A stretch of 64,000 nucleotides of DNA from Hyphomicrobiales bacterium (GTDB lineage: Bacteria; Pseudomonadota; Alphaproteobacteria; Rhizobiales; Beijerinckiaceae): positions 1 through 64,000 of the forward strand of contig JAIYCE010000084.1 of the NCBI GenBank assembly GCA_027488155.1, in the 5' to 3' direction. The notes under the pieces were generated by a model. The model had not been told where the DNA came from. It made no database searches and worked only from the letters and a program-made list of their open reading frames with translations. This document shows, piece after piece, positions 9,977 to 20,179 of this stretch. Each line of letters begins with the position of its first letter. Position 1 is the stretch's first letter. The translations under genes and the position numbers were made by a program.

Positions 9977-10420
9977 TTAGGCCACGAGCGCCGCAATGCG
10001 GGCAACGCCAAAGACATAGCCCTGCGTCCCGCACCCGGCGATTACGCCATCCGCCCGCAAGGAAACGTAGGAGTGATGGCGGAAAGCCTCGCGCTTGTGG
10101 ACGTTCGAAATGTGCACCTCGATCACCGGCCCATCAAAGGTGTTGAGCGCATCGAAAATGGCGACCGAAGTGTGCGTGAAAGCGCCGGGATTGATAACTA
10201 TTCCCGCTCCTTTTTCGCGCGCCTCGTGAATCCAATCGATCAGCTCATATTCGCGATTGGATTGGTGATAGCGAATATCAAAACCATGTTTATGCGCTTC
10301 GGCAACGCACATCGCCTTCACATCGTCCATGGTTTCGTGGCCATAGATTTCAGGTTGGCGCTTGCCAAGGAGATTGAGATTAGGGCCGTTCAGAACAAAA
10401 ATCGTTTTTGACATGGTCAT
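9977..10420 (-). CDS. aroQ: Type II 3-dehydroquinate dehydratase
   Basis: [27 protein letters not shown]...[17 protein letters not shown]...[17 protein letters not shown]...[20 protein letters not shown]. Confidence 0.92.
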   Translation of the reverse strand: MTMSKTIFVLNGPNLNLLGKRQPEIYGHETMDDVKAMCVAEAHKHGFDIRYHQSNREYELIDWIHEAREKGAGIVINPGAFTHTSVAIFDALNTFDGPVIEVHISNVHKREAFRHHSYVSLRADGVIAGCGTQGYVFGVARIAALVA

Positions 10421-10449
10421 CTACCGCTAAGGAAAAGGGATCGTGACAT

Positions 10450-11352
10450 TCAGCGCTCGGGAAGCGAACGCTCGCCACCATCCGACAGATTGGCGAGGAT
10501 TGTCGGCAAAACCGACATGAATTGACGGGAATGGCCGAGCCGGTTTGGGAGCGCATACAGTTGCGAGGCTGCTTCGGCCATGATGGTGACGAGATCGGAT
10601 TGGCCTGCAAGTTTGCGATAGTATTTCAGGTCCTTGTACGCGATGCTCATCATGCCCTGCATGTGGGAATCATCACCCTCGAGAACCCACGGCATGAAGC
10701 GTTGGAACATCACGCCGTTGCCGCCACTGGTGTCGACGACTTTCTTGAATGTTGGCAGATCAACGCCTAGGCGCAACGCCGCAGCAATGCCCTCCCCCAC
10801 TACAGCGCTGGTGCAAATCGCGAGGAAATTATTGAGGAGCTTCATCGTGTGAGCGGAACCTAAATCACCGGTTTCAACGATGGCATCAGCAAAACACTGA
10901 ATCGCAGGCATCACACGCGCGACGCTCTCCTTGCTGCCGCCGACAAAAGCACTCAACTTGCCAAGCTCAGCTTCCTTAGGTGTGCGGCCCAAGGGGCAAT
11001 CGACCATGTCGGCTCCTTTAGCGCGCAAATCATCGCCGATACGGCGCGTTGAATCCGGGTCCGATGTGGTTGAATCGACAAGAATGAAACCAGGGCGCGC
11101 CGCTTCAAGCACGCCATCCTTGCCGTAGACGGCATCCTCTACCTGCACAGTCGATGGCAGGCACATGAACATCACGTCGCATTGCCGGGCGAGATCGGCC
11201 GGGCTCTTCGCCTCTGTGGCACCAATGGCCAGCAAATCTTCGACAGGGTTACGGTTGCGATTGCCGAGAATGACCAGTTCATGACCTTTGAGGCGAATGT
11301 TCTTAGCAGCGCCATGCCCCATGTAGCCGACGCCCATATATCCAATACGCAT
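10450..11352 (-). CDS. NAD(P)-dependent oxidoreductase, 3-hydroxyisobutyrate dehydrogenase family
   Basis: MRIGYMGVGYMGHGAAKNIRLKGHELVI...FILVDSTTSDPDSTRRI...TMKLLNNFLAI. Confidence 0.85.
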   Translation of the reverse strand: MRIGYMGVGYMGHGAAKNIRLKGHELVILGNRNRNPVEDLLAIGATEAKSPADLARQCDVMFMCLPSTVQVEDAVYGKDGVLEAARPGFILVDSTTSDPDSTRRIGDDLRAKGADMVDCPLGRTPKEAELGKLSAFVGGSKESVARVMPAIQCFADAIVETGDLGSAHTMKLLNNFLAICTSAVVGEGIAAALRLGVDLPTFKKVVDTSGGNGVMFQRFMPWVLEGDDSHMQGMMSIAYKDLKYYRKLAGQSDLVTIMAEAASQLYALPNRLGHSRQFMSVLPTILANLSDGGERSLPER

Positions 11353-11432
11353 GTCTTCTATCCTCGCCCTCTGCGCGTGTGAGCCGCGCTTCGGGTGAGA
11401 TTAGGCAATCGGGGCGGCGACGTATAGCCCGA

Positions 11433-12674
11433 TCAGCGCTGGGCCGCGGCACCCAGCTCATAGCGGCTGCCCTGAACCGTCACATCAAGAGCATCGCCCG
11501 GAACAAGAACGGTCTCAGCCTGAGCCTCGAAAGATTCAGCCTTCTCCGGCCCCTGCCTGTGCAACATCACCTTCACGATAAGACCTGAAGACCCCGGCAA
11601 GCGCATGCCAGAAATGGCAAGCTTTTCCTGAGCGCCTTCGAGGCGAGCCTTGTCACCGGCAAGCTTCAACTGCGCATCCTTCAAATCTTTGAGGAGCTCG
11701 CTTCGGCGGGCGTGGTCGAGCCGCTCAAGCTCCCGCTGATATTCGCCGCGCTTTCGAATCGTGTCGAGCAATTGTGCTTCTGTTTGGAGTTTACGAGTCG
11801 ATGATAAAAGGACATTCCGGCGTGCATCGGTTACGCGCTGGCTTGTCAGGCTGCCCTTGCCGTAAAGATCGTTGACACGTTGAAAATCGGCAATGTCTTC
11901 CTGCATTCCCTCGTCCTCTTTTTTCTGCTGCTCTGTGAGGACGTTGACCTGAGTATTGGCCTGTTCGACTGCCCTTTCATAAAAGCTCCGCTGTGCCGCA
12001 TACTCGCCGCTGCGACGCTCTCGCAACTGCGTTTCGGTTTCGACCATTTGGTTCAACACGGATTGAGAAACCGGCGCATTCGCCAATACCGTCTGATCAA
12101 GTTCGCGCTCTTGACCCAATTCGTTCTCAATACGCCAAATCTGCGTGAGACCGGCAAACATGTTGATCCACGCGTTGATGTATTCATTCTTCGCATTCGC
12201 TGGGTCGAATGGCGCTAAAAGCCCACGCATGGCTTGCCCCGGTGCACCCCCAGCTGACGCAATGGCCTGCCGTACTGTCATGCTGGGGCGATAAACAATC
12301 TCGCCAGGCTTGCCGACATCGCCAGCAACAAAAACAGGGCGATACTCGACGATGCTAACAGAAATTCCGTCGCGCTCGAAGAAGCGCGTCTCCTCACGCC
12401 CATCCGGCAGGCGCACACGCCAGACACGCGCTTCGAAAGCCCCCTGAACGCTAAGCCGCAGCTCGGTGAGTGTAAGTCCTTGAGCGGGCAAGGTACCCAC
12501 CAAAGGCAACGAGAGAGAGCCATCCATCTGGATGGGCAGACGCTGCTTCAACTCGGCATAATTGGCGATACCAATTTCGACGACATCACCAGGTTGCAGC
12601 CGATATTCGTCAGCACGGAGTGGCGTGAAAAAATGTACAGACAACGCCAATACTAAAATCACTACGCGTTTCAT
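11433..12674 (-). CDS. Polysaccharide biosynthesis/export (SLBB-type) periplasmic protein with long coiled coil
   Basis: EYRLQPGDVVEIGIANYAELKQRLPIQMDGSLSLPLVGTLPAQGLTLTELR; VFVAGDVGKPGEIVYRPSMTVRQAIASAGG. Confidence 0.75.
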   Translation of the reverse strand: MKRVVILVLALSVHFFTPLRADEYRLQPGDVVEIGIANYAELKQRLPIQMDGSLSLPLVGTLPAQGLTLTELRLSVQGAFEARVWRVRLPDGREETRFFERDGISVSIVEYRPVFVAGDVGKPGEIVYRPSMTVRQAIASAGGAPGQAMRGLLAPFDPANAKNEYINAWINMFAGLTQIWRIENELGQERELDQTVLANAPVSQSVLNQMVETETQLRERRSGEYAAQRSFYERAVEQANTQVNVLTEQQKKEDEGMQEDIADFQRVNDLYGKGSLTSQRVTDARRNVLLSSTRKLQTEAQLLDTIRKRGEYQRELERLDHARRSELLKDLKDAQLKLAGDKARLEGAQEKLAISGMRLPGSSGLIVKVMLHRQGPEKAESFEAQAETVLVPGDALDVTVQGSRYELGAAAQR

Positions 12675-12731
12675 CACTCTCCCTTTCAGAAAAAGGCGAG
12701 CTTGAGTTACGCACAAATGCGACGAAGGTTC

Positions 12732-13322
12732 CTACAGCGCCGGTGAAGCCGGTTGCGCCGGTACGCGACGGTCTTCGCCTACGCGTCGTTCCGGGCGCTC
12801 ATAATTCTCGCGGCCAAGTTTAGAAACCAAAGTCGAAAGATCGATGAATTCGTCGCATTGACGGCGCAATTCATCAGCAACCATGGGTGGTTGAGAGACA
12901 AGTGTGGAGACGATCGTCACACAGACACCACGCCGCTGCAGGGCCTCAACCAATGTACGAAAATCACCATCGCCGGAGAAAATCACAGCACGGTCGATAT
13001 GCGTTGCCAATTCAAGTGCATCGATCGCAAGTTCAAGATCCATATTGCCCTTAAGCTTACGGCGTCCTGTTGCGTCGATAAATTCCTTCGCTGGCTTGGT
13101 AACAACACGATAGCCGTTATAGTCAAGCCAGTCGACCAAAGGGCGAAGAGAAGAGAATTCCTGATCCTCAAGGATGGCGGTGTAGTAAAACGCGCGGATT
13201 AAACGGCCGCGACTGGCGAACTCTTTCAAAAGGCGTCTATAATCGACCTCGAACGCGAGTGCCTTGGCCGTTGCGTAGAGATTTGAGCCATCGATAAAGA
13301 GCGCAATTCTTTCAGTCGTCAT
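12732..13322 (-). CDS. NYN domain (LabA/DUF88-like) protein
   Basis: IALFIDGSNLYATAKAL...KGNMDLELAIDALELATHIDRAVIFSGDGDFRTLVEALQRRGVCVTIVS. Confidence 0.85.
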   Translation of the reverse strand: MTTERIALFIDGSNLYATAKALAFEVDYRRLLKEFASRGRLIRAFYYTAILEDQEFSSLRPLVDWLDYNGYRVVTKPAKEFIDATGRRKLKGNMDLELAIDALELATHIDRAVIFSGDGDFRTLVEALQRRGVCVTIVSTLVSQPPMVADELRRQCDEFIDLSTLVSKLGRENYERPERRVGEDRRVPAQPASPAL

Positions 13323-13580
13323 GAGATTATCCCAAAATGCTTTTTGCAATAGATTCATATTAAGCGGCAAAAGGTTAATGGACAAATGATTCTTCATGGG
13401 CAATTCGCGCCTTTGTAGAAGTATTTGCATTATTACTACTACAGGTTGCAATCGTCGGGCGGGTCAGCCATAGCCCGAAGCGCCGTCGGGCCGATGAATA
13501 CATGAGGTCTTAGAAGTTGCGTCCTCGTAGAAGGCTTGATCAGATAACGGTCTATGTTGAACAGGTGGAGAGAACAGGCC

Positions 13581-14369
13581 ATGCCCGAGATCCATCAGGA
13601 GACCAGTCGGGAACCACTGCCGGGGTTGCCCTCCATTCGCACCATTCGTGCCAATGACATTGTCGATTCACTCGCAAAAGGGTTGCGCGATTTCCAAGCC
13701 TATCCGGCTTATGGACTTTTCTTTGGCGGAATCTATACGCTGGGCGGTCTCTTGAGTCTTGCAGCCGCTCTTGTCTGGGACTTGGCCTATCTCGTCTATC
13801 CTTTGGCTGCCGGTTTTGTTTTGATCGGGCCTTTTGTTGCTGTCGGACTTTACGAAATCAGCCGCCGCCATGAACGTAACGAGCCTATCAACTGGCGCGC
13901 CATTCTTGGGGTCGTCTTTGCTCAGAGCGGCAAAGAAATTTCCTGGATGGCGTTTGTCACGCTCTTCATATTCATGGTGTGGATGTATCAGGTTCGACTC
14001 CTGATCGCCCTGTTCTTTGGATTGCACGGATTGCCCTCGGGAGACTTCCCGGCAATCTTGTTCAGCACGCCCGAAGGGCTTGCGTTTCTCGCTGTCGGCC
14101 ATGCCATTGGAGCAGTACTCGCCGTCCTCGTTTTTTCAATTACTGTTGTCTCATTTCCACTGTTGCTGGATCGGCCCATCGATGTAGTAACCGCCATGAT
14201 CACCAGTGTGAAATCGGTCGTGAATAATCCCATACCGATGATCGGCTGGGCGCTGGTAGTGACGCTGCTGATCGTGGTGGCATCCTTGCCTGCTTTTCTC
14301 GGCTTTCTCGTCGTCCTTCCGGTCCTCGGGCATACGACTTGGCATCTTTATCGCAAGATCGTTGTTTGA
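13581..14369 (+). CDS. DUF2189-type multi-pass membrane protein
   Basis: LAKGLRDFQAYPAYGLFFGGIYTLGGLLSLAAALVWDLAYLVYPLAAGFVLIGPFVAVGLYEISRRHE. Confidence 0.75.
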   Translation: MPEIHQETSREPLPGLPSIRTIRANDIVDSLAKGLRDFQAYPAYGLFFGGIYTLGGLLSLAAALVWDLAYLVYPLAAGFVLIGPFVAVGLYEISRRHERNEPINWRAILGVVFAQSGKEISWMAFVTLFIFMVWMYQVRLLIALFFGLHGLPSGDFPAILFSTPEGLAFLAVGHAIGAVLAVLVFSITVVSFPLLLDRPIDVVTAMITSVKSVVNNPIPMIGWALVVTLLIVVASLPAFLGFLVVLPVLGHTTWHLYRKIVV

Positions 14370-14664
14370 TGCGACATCAAGATGATCGGGCCAGATCGCC
14401 TGCCATTCAGAAGGGTAATCCATGAGTGGATAATGCGCGGCTCAAACATGACCGTATACGAAGCGTCGTCATGAACAGCATTTTGTACATGACCTGGTAT
14501 CAATCACCGCTCCGCAAGGCTGAGCCACTTAAACTACAGTGATCCATTTGAGACAAAGCCAATCGACGATGTCTTATTCCTCGTCCATTCATCAGGGTGT
14601 CATCGGATCAAAAACGATTTTCTGAAGATTATTGTTTCATAACGTAAATTGTTCGATGTCAGAG

Positions 14665-14692
14665 AAAAACCGCCACACCTTGGTGTGGCGGT
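14665..14692 (-). terminator. Intrinsic terminator of the choloylglycine hydrolase-like gene
   Basis: ACCGCCACACC-TT-GGTGTGGCGGT stem followed on the minus strand by TTTTT. Confidence 0.8.
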
Positions 14693-14728
14693 CAACGCAT
14701 TGGCGACAGTACAGTTTGGTTCTCGCTT

Positions 14729-15838
14729 TTACTTAGACACGTCGAGAACGTTGAGCTTCTGATCGAGCGGAATAAAGCGGATCGTCTTGGCTTCTAGGTC
14801 AACCGATCGCAGAGAAATCTGGCGTACCTGCTGATCGTCATAGGTCCGGATTTGATAGAGTCCATTTTTCAAATCAGCAACGCTGGCCCACTCGGTGATT
14901 TCATAACCAGCAATACCACCCCCGGCATTACCGCCTGCAGACGTACGCACTGCGCCCGGCGGAATATCAAACTGGTTGAGAAAATGCCAAGAAATGCCCA
15001 TCGCTTCTTTTGCATCTTTCATTTTCGGGGCATTGGCGACAAGGAAGGCGGCACGCAAAAAGCGCGTTGCCGCCGATAGATCGCCAGGCAGACCGTTCAT
15101 CCCCGTCCCGCTTGACCAAGGCGTGTAAGCCTTTCCGTTAATCGCAAAATTCGCTCCGGGATTGGCCGTGACGTTTGCATACTGCGCGAGGTTAGCCAGA
15201 TGCCAGCCAATCGCTGGCGCATTCGTCATGACGGTTGTTGGATTATCAGTGATCTGCAACTGGCCACCGACATACTCAATCACGATACTCTTGCCTGAAG
15301 CGTCATGCACAGTCGCATGGATCGGCACAGCCATTTTGAATGTAGTTTGCGGCGCACGATTGACCTTAATCTTCGGAAGGCCCGATTTGACTTCGTCAAC
15401 CGAGGAGAACTGGGTCAAAATGTAAGTTGCAAGCTCGTAGGAGGCGATGGATTGAGCCGCATCCGCTGGGCCAACATCCTGAAACTCTGCAAGGCCTGGA
15501 AAGAAGAGAAGACCTGCATAAAGGCCTTTCTCATTGATGCCGTCGACAATGATTGGAAGCCCTAGGCCATTGGCACCCGTCACACCATACTTTGTCGTGT
15601 AGGCGAGGCCTGTTCCGGCATTTCCATCCGGCCCAACCGCTTTGATCGCCAAATTACGGGGGATGACGATGAGTTGCGAATTGAGTGGCAACGCGAATTC
15701 TAGGGTGCGACCCGTGACCACTTCATCATTCGTGGCCTTTAGAAGGAAGGATGTGCAAGCTGAAGCTGCGATTGGGTTAATGGCCAGAAACGCAGAGAGC
15801 GCCGTGACGCCGATGAGGCGAAGATATTTGATGATCAT
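14729..15838 (-). CDS. Choloylglycine hydrolase / penicillin V acylase-like linear amide hydrolase, secreted
   Basis: Signal peptide then ASACTSFLLKATNDEVVTGRTLEFALPL (N-terminal nucleophile Cys). Confidence 0.85.
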   Translation of the reverse strand: MIIKYLRLIGVTALSAFLAINPIAASACTSFLLKATNDEVVTGRTLEFALPLNSQLIVIPRNLAIKAVGPDGNAGTGLAYTTKYGVTGANGLGLPIIVDGINEKGLYAGLLFFPGLAEFQDVGPADAAQSIASYELATYILTQFSSVDEVKSGLPKIKVNRAPQTTFKMAVPIHATVHDASGKSIVIEYVGGQLQITDNPTTVMTNAPAIGWHLANLAQYANVTANPGANFAINGKAYTPWSSGTGMNGLPGDLSAATRFLRAAFLVANAPKMKDAKEAMGISWHFLNQFDIPPGAVRTSAGGNAGGGIAGYEITEWASVADLKNGLYQIRTYDDQQVRQISLRSVDLEAKTIRFIPLDQKLNVLDVSK

Positions 15839-15905
15839 AACACCACTCCAAAATAATTCTTCGTCGTTATCCTACTCCATTATGGAGGAAAAGTGTCCAA
15901 GCCCT

Positions 15906-17051
15906 CTATTGACCTATCGTTAATGTGAACGCTTCGTGCACAGCAGATTGGACCGACCCGCCAAGCACGGCGCCGCCGCCGGCGACATAAATCCAATCGC
16001 CGATCGTGACGGCGCCGACTGCATGGCGCGGCGTGGGCATGGGCGCATGCGATTGCCATGTATCGGTTTTGGGATCGTAGCTTTCCATCTGGCCAAAGAC
16101 TTTTTGCTGGCCCGGACGGTTGATGATGCCGCCCTCGCCACCCATGGCGTAGAAACGATCACGATAAACCACAAGCCCATGACCTGAGCGTGCGGTCGGC
16201 ACAGGCGCACGTACCTCCCACGTGTCTTGCTGCGGTAGGTAAACGTGATGCAGATCGGTATTATATTCGAACGTGTTAAAACGCCCGCCGATAATGTGAA
16301 TTCTGCCCTCATACGTCACGCAACCGACATGGTCGCGCGCGCCCGGCAATGCTTTTCGCACCGTCCATTTGTCTGACTTCGGATCGTAAACCTCATGCCA
16401 GCCGACACTGGCGCGCTCTTGCGTGGGTGAGGAAGCGCCACCAATGAGATGAATTTTCCCATCAAGCGCGAGGGCGGCGGCTGCGCCGCGCGGGCGCGGC
16501 AGAGGCGCAATCTCCGACCATTGATTTGTGGCGACATCGTAGACGTAGGCGTGCGTATCGGGATTACGGTTCTGTTCTATAAATCCACCGAGCGCATAAA
16601 TCTTTCCGTCGAGGGCGACGACGGCGACGTGATTGGCACCGCGTGGCAACGCAGCTGCAATAAACCATTCATCGCGTGTCGGGTCGTAGACATGATGATA
16701 GCCGCGATCGACACGCCCCTCGCCATAGCCACCGATGACGTGAAGCTTGCCTGCCCACTCGGTCGCCCACGCCATCTCACTGCGTGGAATCGGAAGTGCG
16801 GCGCGGGTAACCCAGCGGCCCTGCGGACCCTTGGGAGCGGGGCTATCGATAACGCGCTGCGCCTCTTGATCGGGCGTGAGGTGATGCGGCACTCCGCCTT
16901 GCAATTTAGCATAAGGCTCGGGCGATGGCGTGGCAGGCGTGAGTTGAACCCCATGCCCGGCATGAGACTGGGCCCAGACAGGTGCTGCTGCCACAGAGGC
17001 TATAGCGGACGTCAGAAAACGGCGGCGATGCATGGGGAAGCTTCCTCTCAT
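15906..17051 (-). CDS. Kelch-repeat protein with Tat-like signal peptide
   Basis: MHRRRFLTSAIASVAAAPVWA; repeated GKIYALGGF / GKIHLIGGA / GRIHIIGGR / DRFYAMGGE motifs. Confidence 0.85.
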   Translation of the reverse strand: MRGSFPMHRRRFLTSAIASVAAAPVWAQSHAGHGVQLTPATPSPEPYAKLQGGVPHHLTPDQEAQRVIDSPAPKGPQGRWVTRAALPIPRSEMAWATEWAGKLHVIGGYGEGRVDRGYHHVYDPTRDEWFIAAALPRGANHVAVVALDGKIYALGGFIEQNRNPDTHAYVYDVATNQWSEIAPLPRPRGAAAALALDGKIHLIGGASSPTQERASVGWHEVYDPKSDKWTVRKALPGARDHVGCVTYEGRIHIIGGRFNTFEYNTDLHHVYLPQQDTWEVRAPVPTARSGHGLVVYRDRFYAMGGEGGIINRPGQQKVFGQMESYDPKTDTWQSHAPMPTPRHAVGAVTIGDWIYVAGGGAVLGGSVQSAVHEAFTLTIGQ

Positions 17052-17186
17052 CCTTTCAACCAGATTGGCACGCCATGCGATGGGAGGCCACCTGCCCGTT
17101 AAGCTGTAGCGGTTGCAGGGTGAGAGGCGATCGGGTTTGATCCTGCAAGCACAGCCCGCAGTGGCCGTGGCCGATGAGGATCTTCC

Positions 17187-18176
17187 ATGAACCGTTTTGC
17201 TTCACTGATTGTTGGAATAGCTGTCGCGGCTACCGCCGGATCATCCGCGCTGGCACAGACGGTAGCGCCCGTCTGGGCACCCACCAAGCCTATCCGCATA
17301 ATCGTGGCCTATCCGGCCGGAGGGCCTACCGATGTGATTGCTCGCTTCGTGGCGCAGGATCTTTCAGCGTCGCTGGGACAGCAAGTGATCGTCGAGAATA
17401 TCGCAGGTGCCGCAGGCGCGCTCGGTACCCGACAGGTGGCCAAAGCCGAAGCTGATGGCCACACCATTACCTTTGGCAACAATCAGACGCATGGCAACAA
17501 CATGTTCATGCTCAAAGACCCCGGCTATGACGCCGTGAAGGACTTCACGCCGCTTGCCGGAAGCGGCGCGTTCGAGCACGTGTTCGTGGTGCGCAACACA
17601 TTACCGGTGCAATCGATCAACGATGTTATCAAAATGGCCAAGGATAAGCCCGGCACATTGAATTATGGATCGACAGGTATCGGCTCCGGTTCGCATCTGT
17701 CCACGGAATTGTTCATGGCGAAGACCGGCACGCAGATGACGCATGTGCCCTATCGCGGCGCAGCTCCTTTGGTGCAAGATCTGATCGGTGGGCAGATTGA
17801 TGTCGCCAATTCGACGCTGCCAAGCGTGATCGAACAAATCAAGGCTGGTCAGGTTCGCGCCGTGGCGATCGGTAGCCCGCAACGCAACCCAAAACTACCG
17901 GACGTTCCCACCCTGCGCGAGCAAGGCATCTCCGGTGCCGATGCGAATTCATGGACGGCATTCTTCGCCCCAGCAGCTACGCCCAAACCTGCCGTCGACC
18001 GGCTTTCCAGCGAAATCATGAAGAGCTTGAAGAAACCGGAAACGGTAGCCGCGCTCGACAAGATGGGTTTCACCATCGATCTGCGTACACCCGATCAGTT
18101 CCGCCCTTACCAAGTCGAAGAAATTCAGGTCTGGACGAATGTCGCGAAACAGGCGGGCATCAAGCCGGGCGAGTGA
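17187..18176 (+). CDS. Tripartite tricarboxylate transporter substrate-binding protein (Bug/TctC family)
   Basis: KPIRIIVAYPAGGPTDVIARFVAQDLSASLGQQVIVENIAGAAGALGTRQVAKAEADGHT. Confidence 0.92.
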   Translation: MNRFASLIVGIAVAATAGSSALAQTVAPVWAPTKPIRIIVAYPAGGPTDVIARFVAQDLSASLGQQVIVENIAGAAGALGTRQVAKAEADGHTITFGNNQTHGNNMFMLKDPGYDAVKDFTPLAGSGAFEHVFVVRNTLPVQSINDVIKMAKDKPGTLNYGSTGIGSGSHLSTELFMAKTGTQMTHVPYRGAAPLVQDLIGGQIDVANSTLPSVIEQIKAGQVRAVAIGSPQRNPKLPDVPTLREQGISGADANSWTAFFAPAATPKPAVDRLSSEIMKSLKKPETVAALDKMGFTIDLRTPDQFRPYQVEEIQVWTNVAKQAGIKPGE

Positions 18177-18200
18177 ACATTGCTCTCGCATATCTAACAG

Positions 18201-18226
18201 AAAAGGGCGCCACGTGGCGCCCTTTT
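18201..18226. terminator. Palindromic intrinsic terminator
   Basis: AAAAGGGCGCCAC|GTGGCGCCCTTTT perfect palindrome just after the Bug gene, also serving the converging gene. Confidence 0.8.
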
Positions 18227-18245
18227 CGATTCCCAATCGTCGTTC

Positions 18246-18878
18246 TCAATAAGGCGGCGCGACGACTTGATAATAGAGGCCGTTGGAACCGTAGTAAGGA
18301 CGGAACCAGGTCGGGCCGCAGACATAGTAATTCACACCTGCATAAGCCTGATAGCCGCAGCCAGAAGCCGGCGGCGTGACGATGACTTGTCCGACCGGAT
18401 AGGGGCGCGCTGCCGAAGCAATGGCTGCACCTGCCGCCATTCCCACCGCCGTGCCGACGGCGGCACCAGCAACGGCGCCACCCCAACCACCACCGCCCCA
18501 GCAACCGGCGCAACCGCCAGCCACGTAATTGTTGACGACCGTAGGGCTGTGCCAGCCACCGGCATAATAGGAATTGCCGTGATAGCCGTCGGAATGCCAA
18601 GTGCCGCCATTGGCGTTCACGCCGCCGGCATGCCAAGTGCCATTATTGTTGACATGCACTGCGCTGGCACCTTCGCCGGGGCGGCCCGCAGCGTAGGTCG
18701 TGCCATTGGGCCCATGAATGTCGCCATAATGCATATTGCCATAATGGCCGCCTCCGCCGGAGAAGCCGCCGCCACGAAACCCGCCGAAGCCACCGCCGCG
18801 AAAAGCTTGCGCAGGTTCAGGCAAAATCATTGCACCCGCGAGAAGGCCGAGCGCTGCTAGGGTGAAAGACTTTTTCAT
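18246..18878 (-). CDS. Glycine-rich exported protein
   Basis: Signal peptide plus GGGFGGFRGGGFSGGGGHYGN low-complexity region. Confidence 0.6.
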   Translation of the reverse strand: MKKSFTLAALGLLAGAMILPEPAQAFRGGGFGGFRGGGFSGGGGHYGNMHYGDIHGPNGTTYAAGRPGEGASAVHVNNNGTWHAGGVNANGGTWHSDGYHGNSYYAGGWHSPTVVNNYVAGGCAGCWGGGGWGGAVAGAAVGTAVGMAAGAAIASAARPYPVGQVIVTPPASGCGYQAYAGVNYYVCGPTWFRPYYGSNGLYYQVVAPPY

Positions 18879-18895
18879 CGCTTACGTCCTTCCAA

Positions 18896-19693
18896 TTACT
18901 TGCTGATGTTTTCAGGCTTGGCGAAGTCTATTTGCCGTGCCGTCTTGCGCTGCTTCGCCTCAAAGGTTGACGAAGGGATCGATGTGTTGATCTGCCAATT
19001 TGAGAATTGCAGCATTTGACGACCGCGCTGCCCCGCTTCGACCGGAACGATCGAAACCAAGCGCGGTAGACGATCTTTCGCGCCGATCCACATCTGCACC
19101 ATCACATTCGCATTAGCGAACGCGACCATGTCAGTCACCGTGTCGCCGATGACTTTCGACTGGCCAATGTAAAATGCGGTCTTAAGGCCGTTCTCGATCT
19201 CGCCATAAGGATTGGCTGTGATAAGGTCGACCCATGGGAAATAGATGCCCGCTTTGGTAAAAGCTTGATCGAGCATATCCTCGACATTGCCCGGAGCCGG
19301 TGAAACCGCGACAAGCTTCTGGTCTGGCATGGAAACGACCATGTCCTTACCATTGTAATAGAACCCGCTGCGCGGACCATCGCCTAAAGTCACGACCGCT
19401 AAACGGTTTGGCCGGACGAGAGCAACATTGGATTTCGTACCATAAAAGATCGGCTGATTGTTACGGCCGGGCTGATCGAACGCCGTTGTGACCGTGAATG
19501 CGATCGACTTGGCACCGCCGAGTTTGCTGCTCATCGCCTTAAGAATGTCGAGCGCCTTGGGCTCGAGGAGCGGCGCAGCCGGTTGCGTGGCCGGTGCCGC
19601 TGCCGGTGCAGCCTGTTGCGCCATCGCAGGCAAGGCTACGCAAGACAGAGCTGCCATAGCCAATGGAAGAAGGATCTTTTTCATATAAACCAT
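18896..19693 (-). CDS. Exported DUF2092-type (LolA-like) protein
   Basis: Signal peptide; LDILKAMSSKLGGAKSIAFTVTTAFDQP...NRLAVVTLGDGPRSGFYYNGKDMVVSMP. Confidence 0.65.
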   Translation of the reverse strand: MVYMKKILLPLAMAALSCVALPAMAQQAAPAAAPATQPAAPLLEPKALDILKAMSSKLGGAKSIAFTVTTAFDQPGRNNQPIFYGTKSNVALVRPNRLAVVTLGDGPRSGFYYNGKDMVVSMPDQKLVAVSPAPGNVEDMLDQAFTKAGIYFPWVDLITANPYGEIENGLKTAFYIGQSKVIGDTVTDMVAFANANVMVQMWIGAKDRLPRLVSIVPVEAGQRGRQMLQFSNWQINTSIPSSTFEAKQRKTARQIDFAKPENISK

Positions 19694-20179
19694 CCGTGAA
19701 AAACGGGGCCGGCGAATCCAGCCATAAGCGGCAAGCTATTCGTGGTGCCGATGGCAGGACAAGGCCAACCTTGCGGCAAGACTGTGTTCCAAGCGCAACC
19801 GGACCATGAAGGTGACCCAATTTGAGCTAGTTTTCATCGCCACCATGATTCGCAAAAAACGTCAACGACAAAGGAGCCGCACTGCACATTTTAGAATGTC
19901 GTAACCGCCTCGCTCATCAAGTGTCACGACCAATGTGTGCGCACGGGCCCGTTGCATCAGCGTTTAGCTTCAGCACCTTAACATCCTATAGGCCGGCGTG
20001 TGGCATGAACAAACGCAACATCGTCAACAATTGAGTATCCAAAGTTTCACTGCACAATAACGCGCAGTGGATGCAATGCGTCAGATACATGAGGAATGCC
20101 CACCACCCGTCCTAAGACAAACAGGTCCGTGCAAATGTCTGCGAGCATCATACCTTAGACGCTGACCGTCTGTTGCCGG

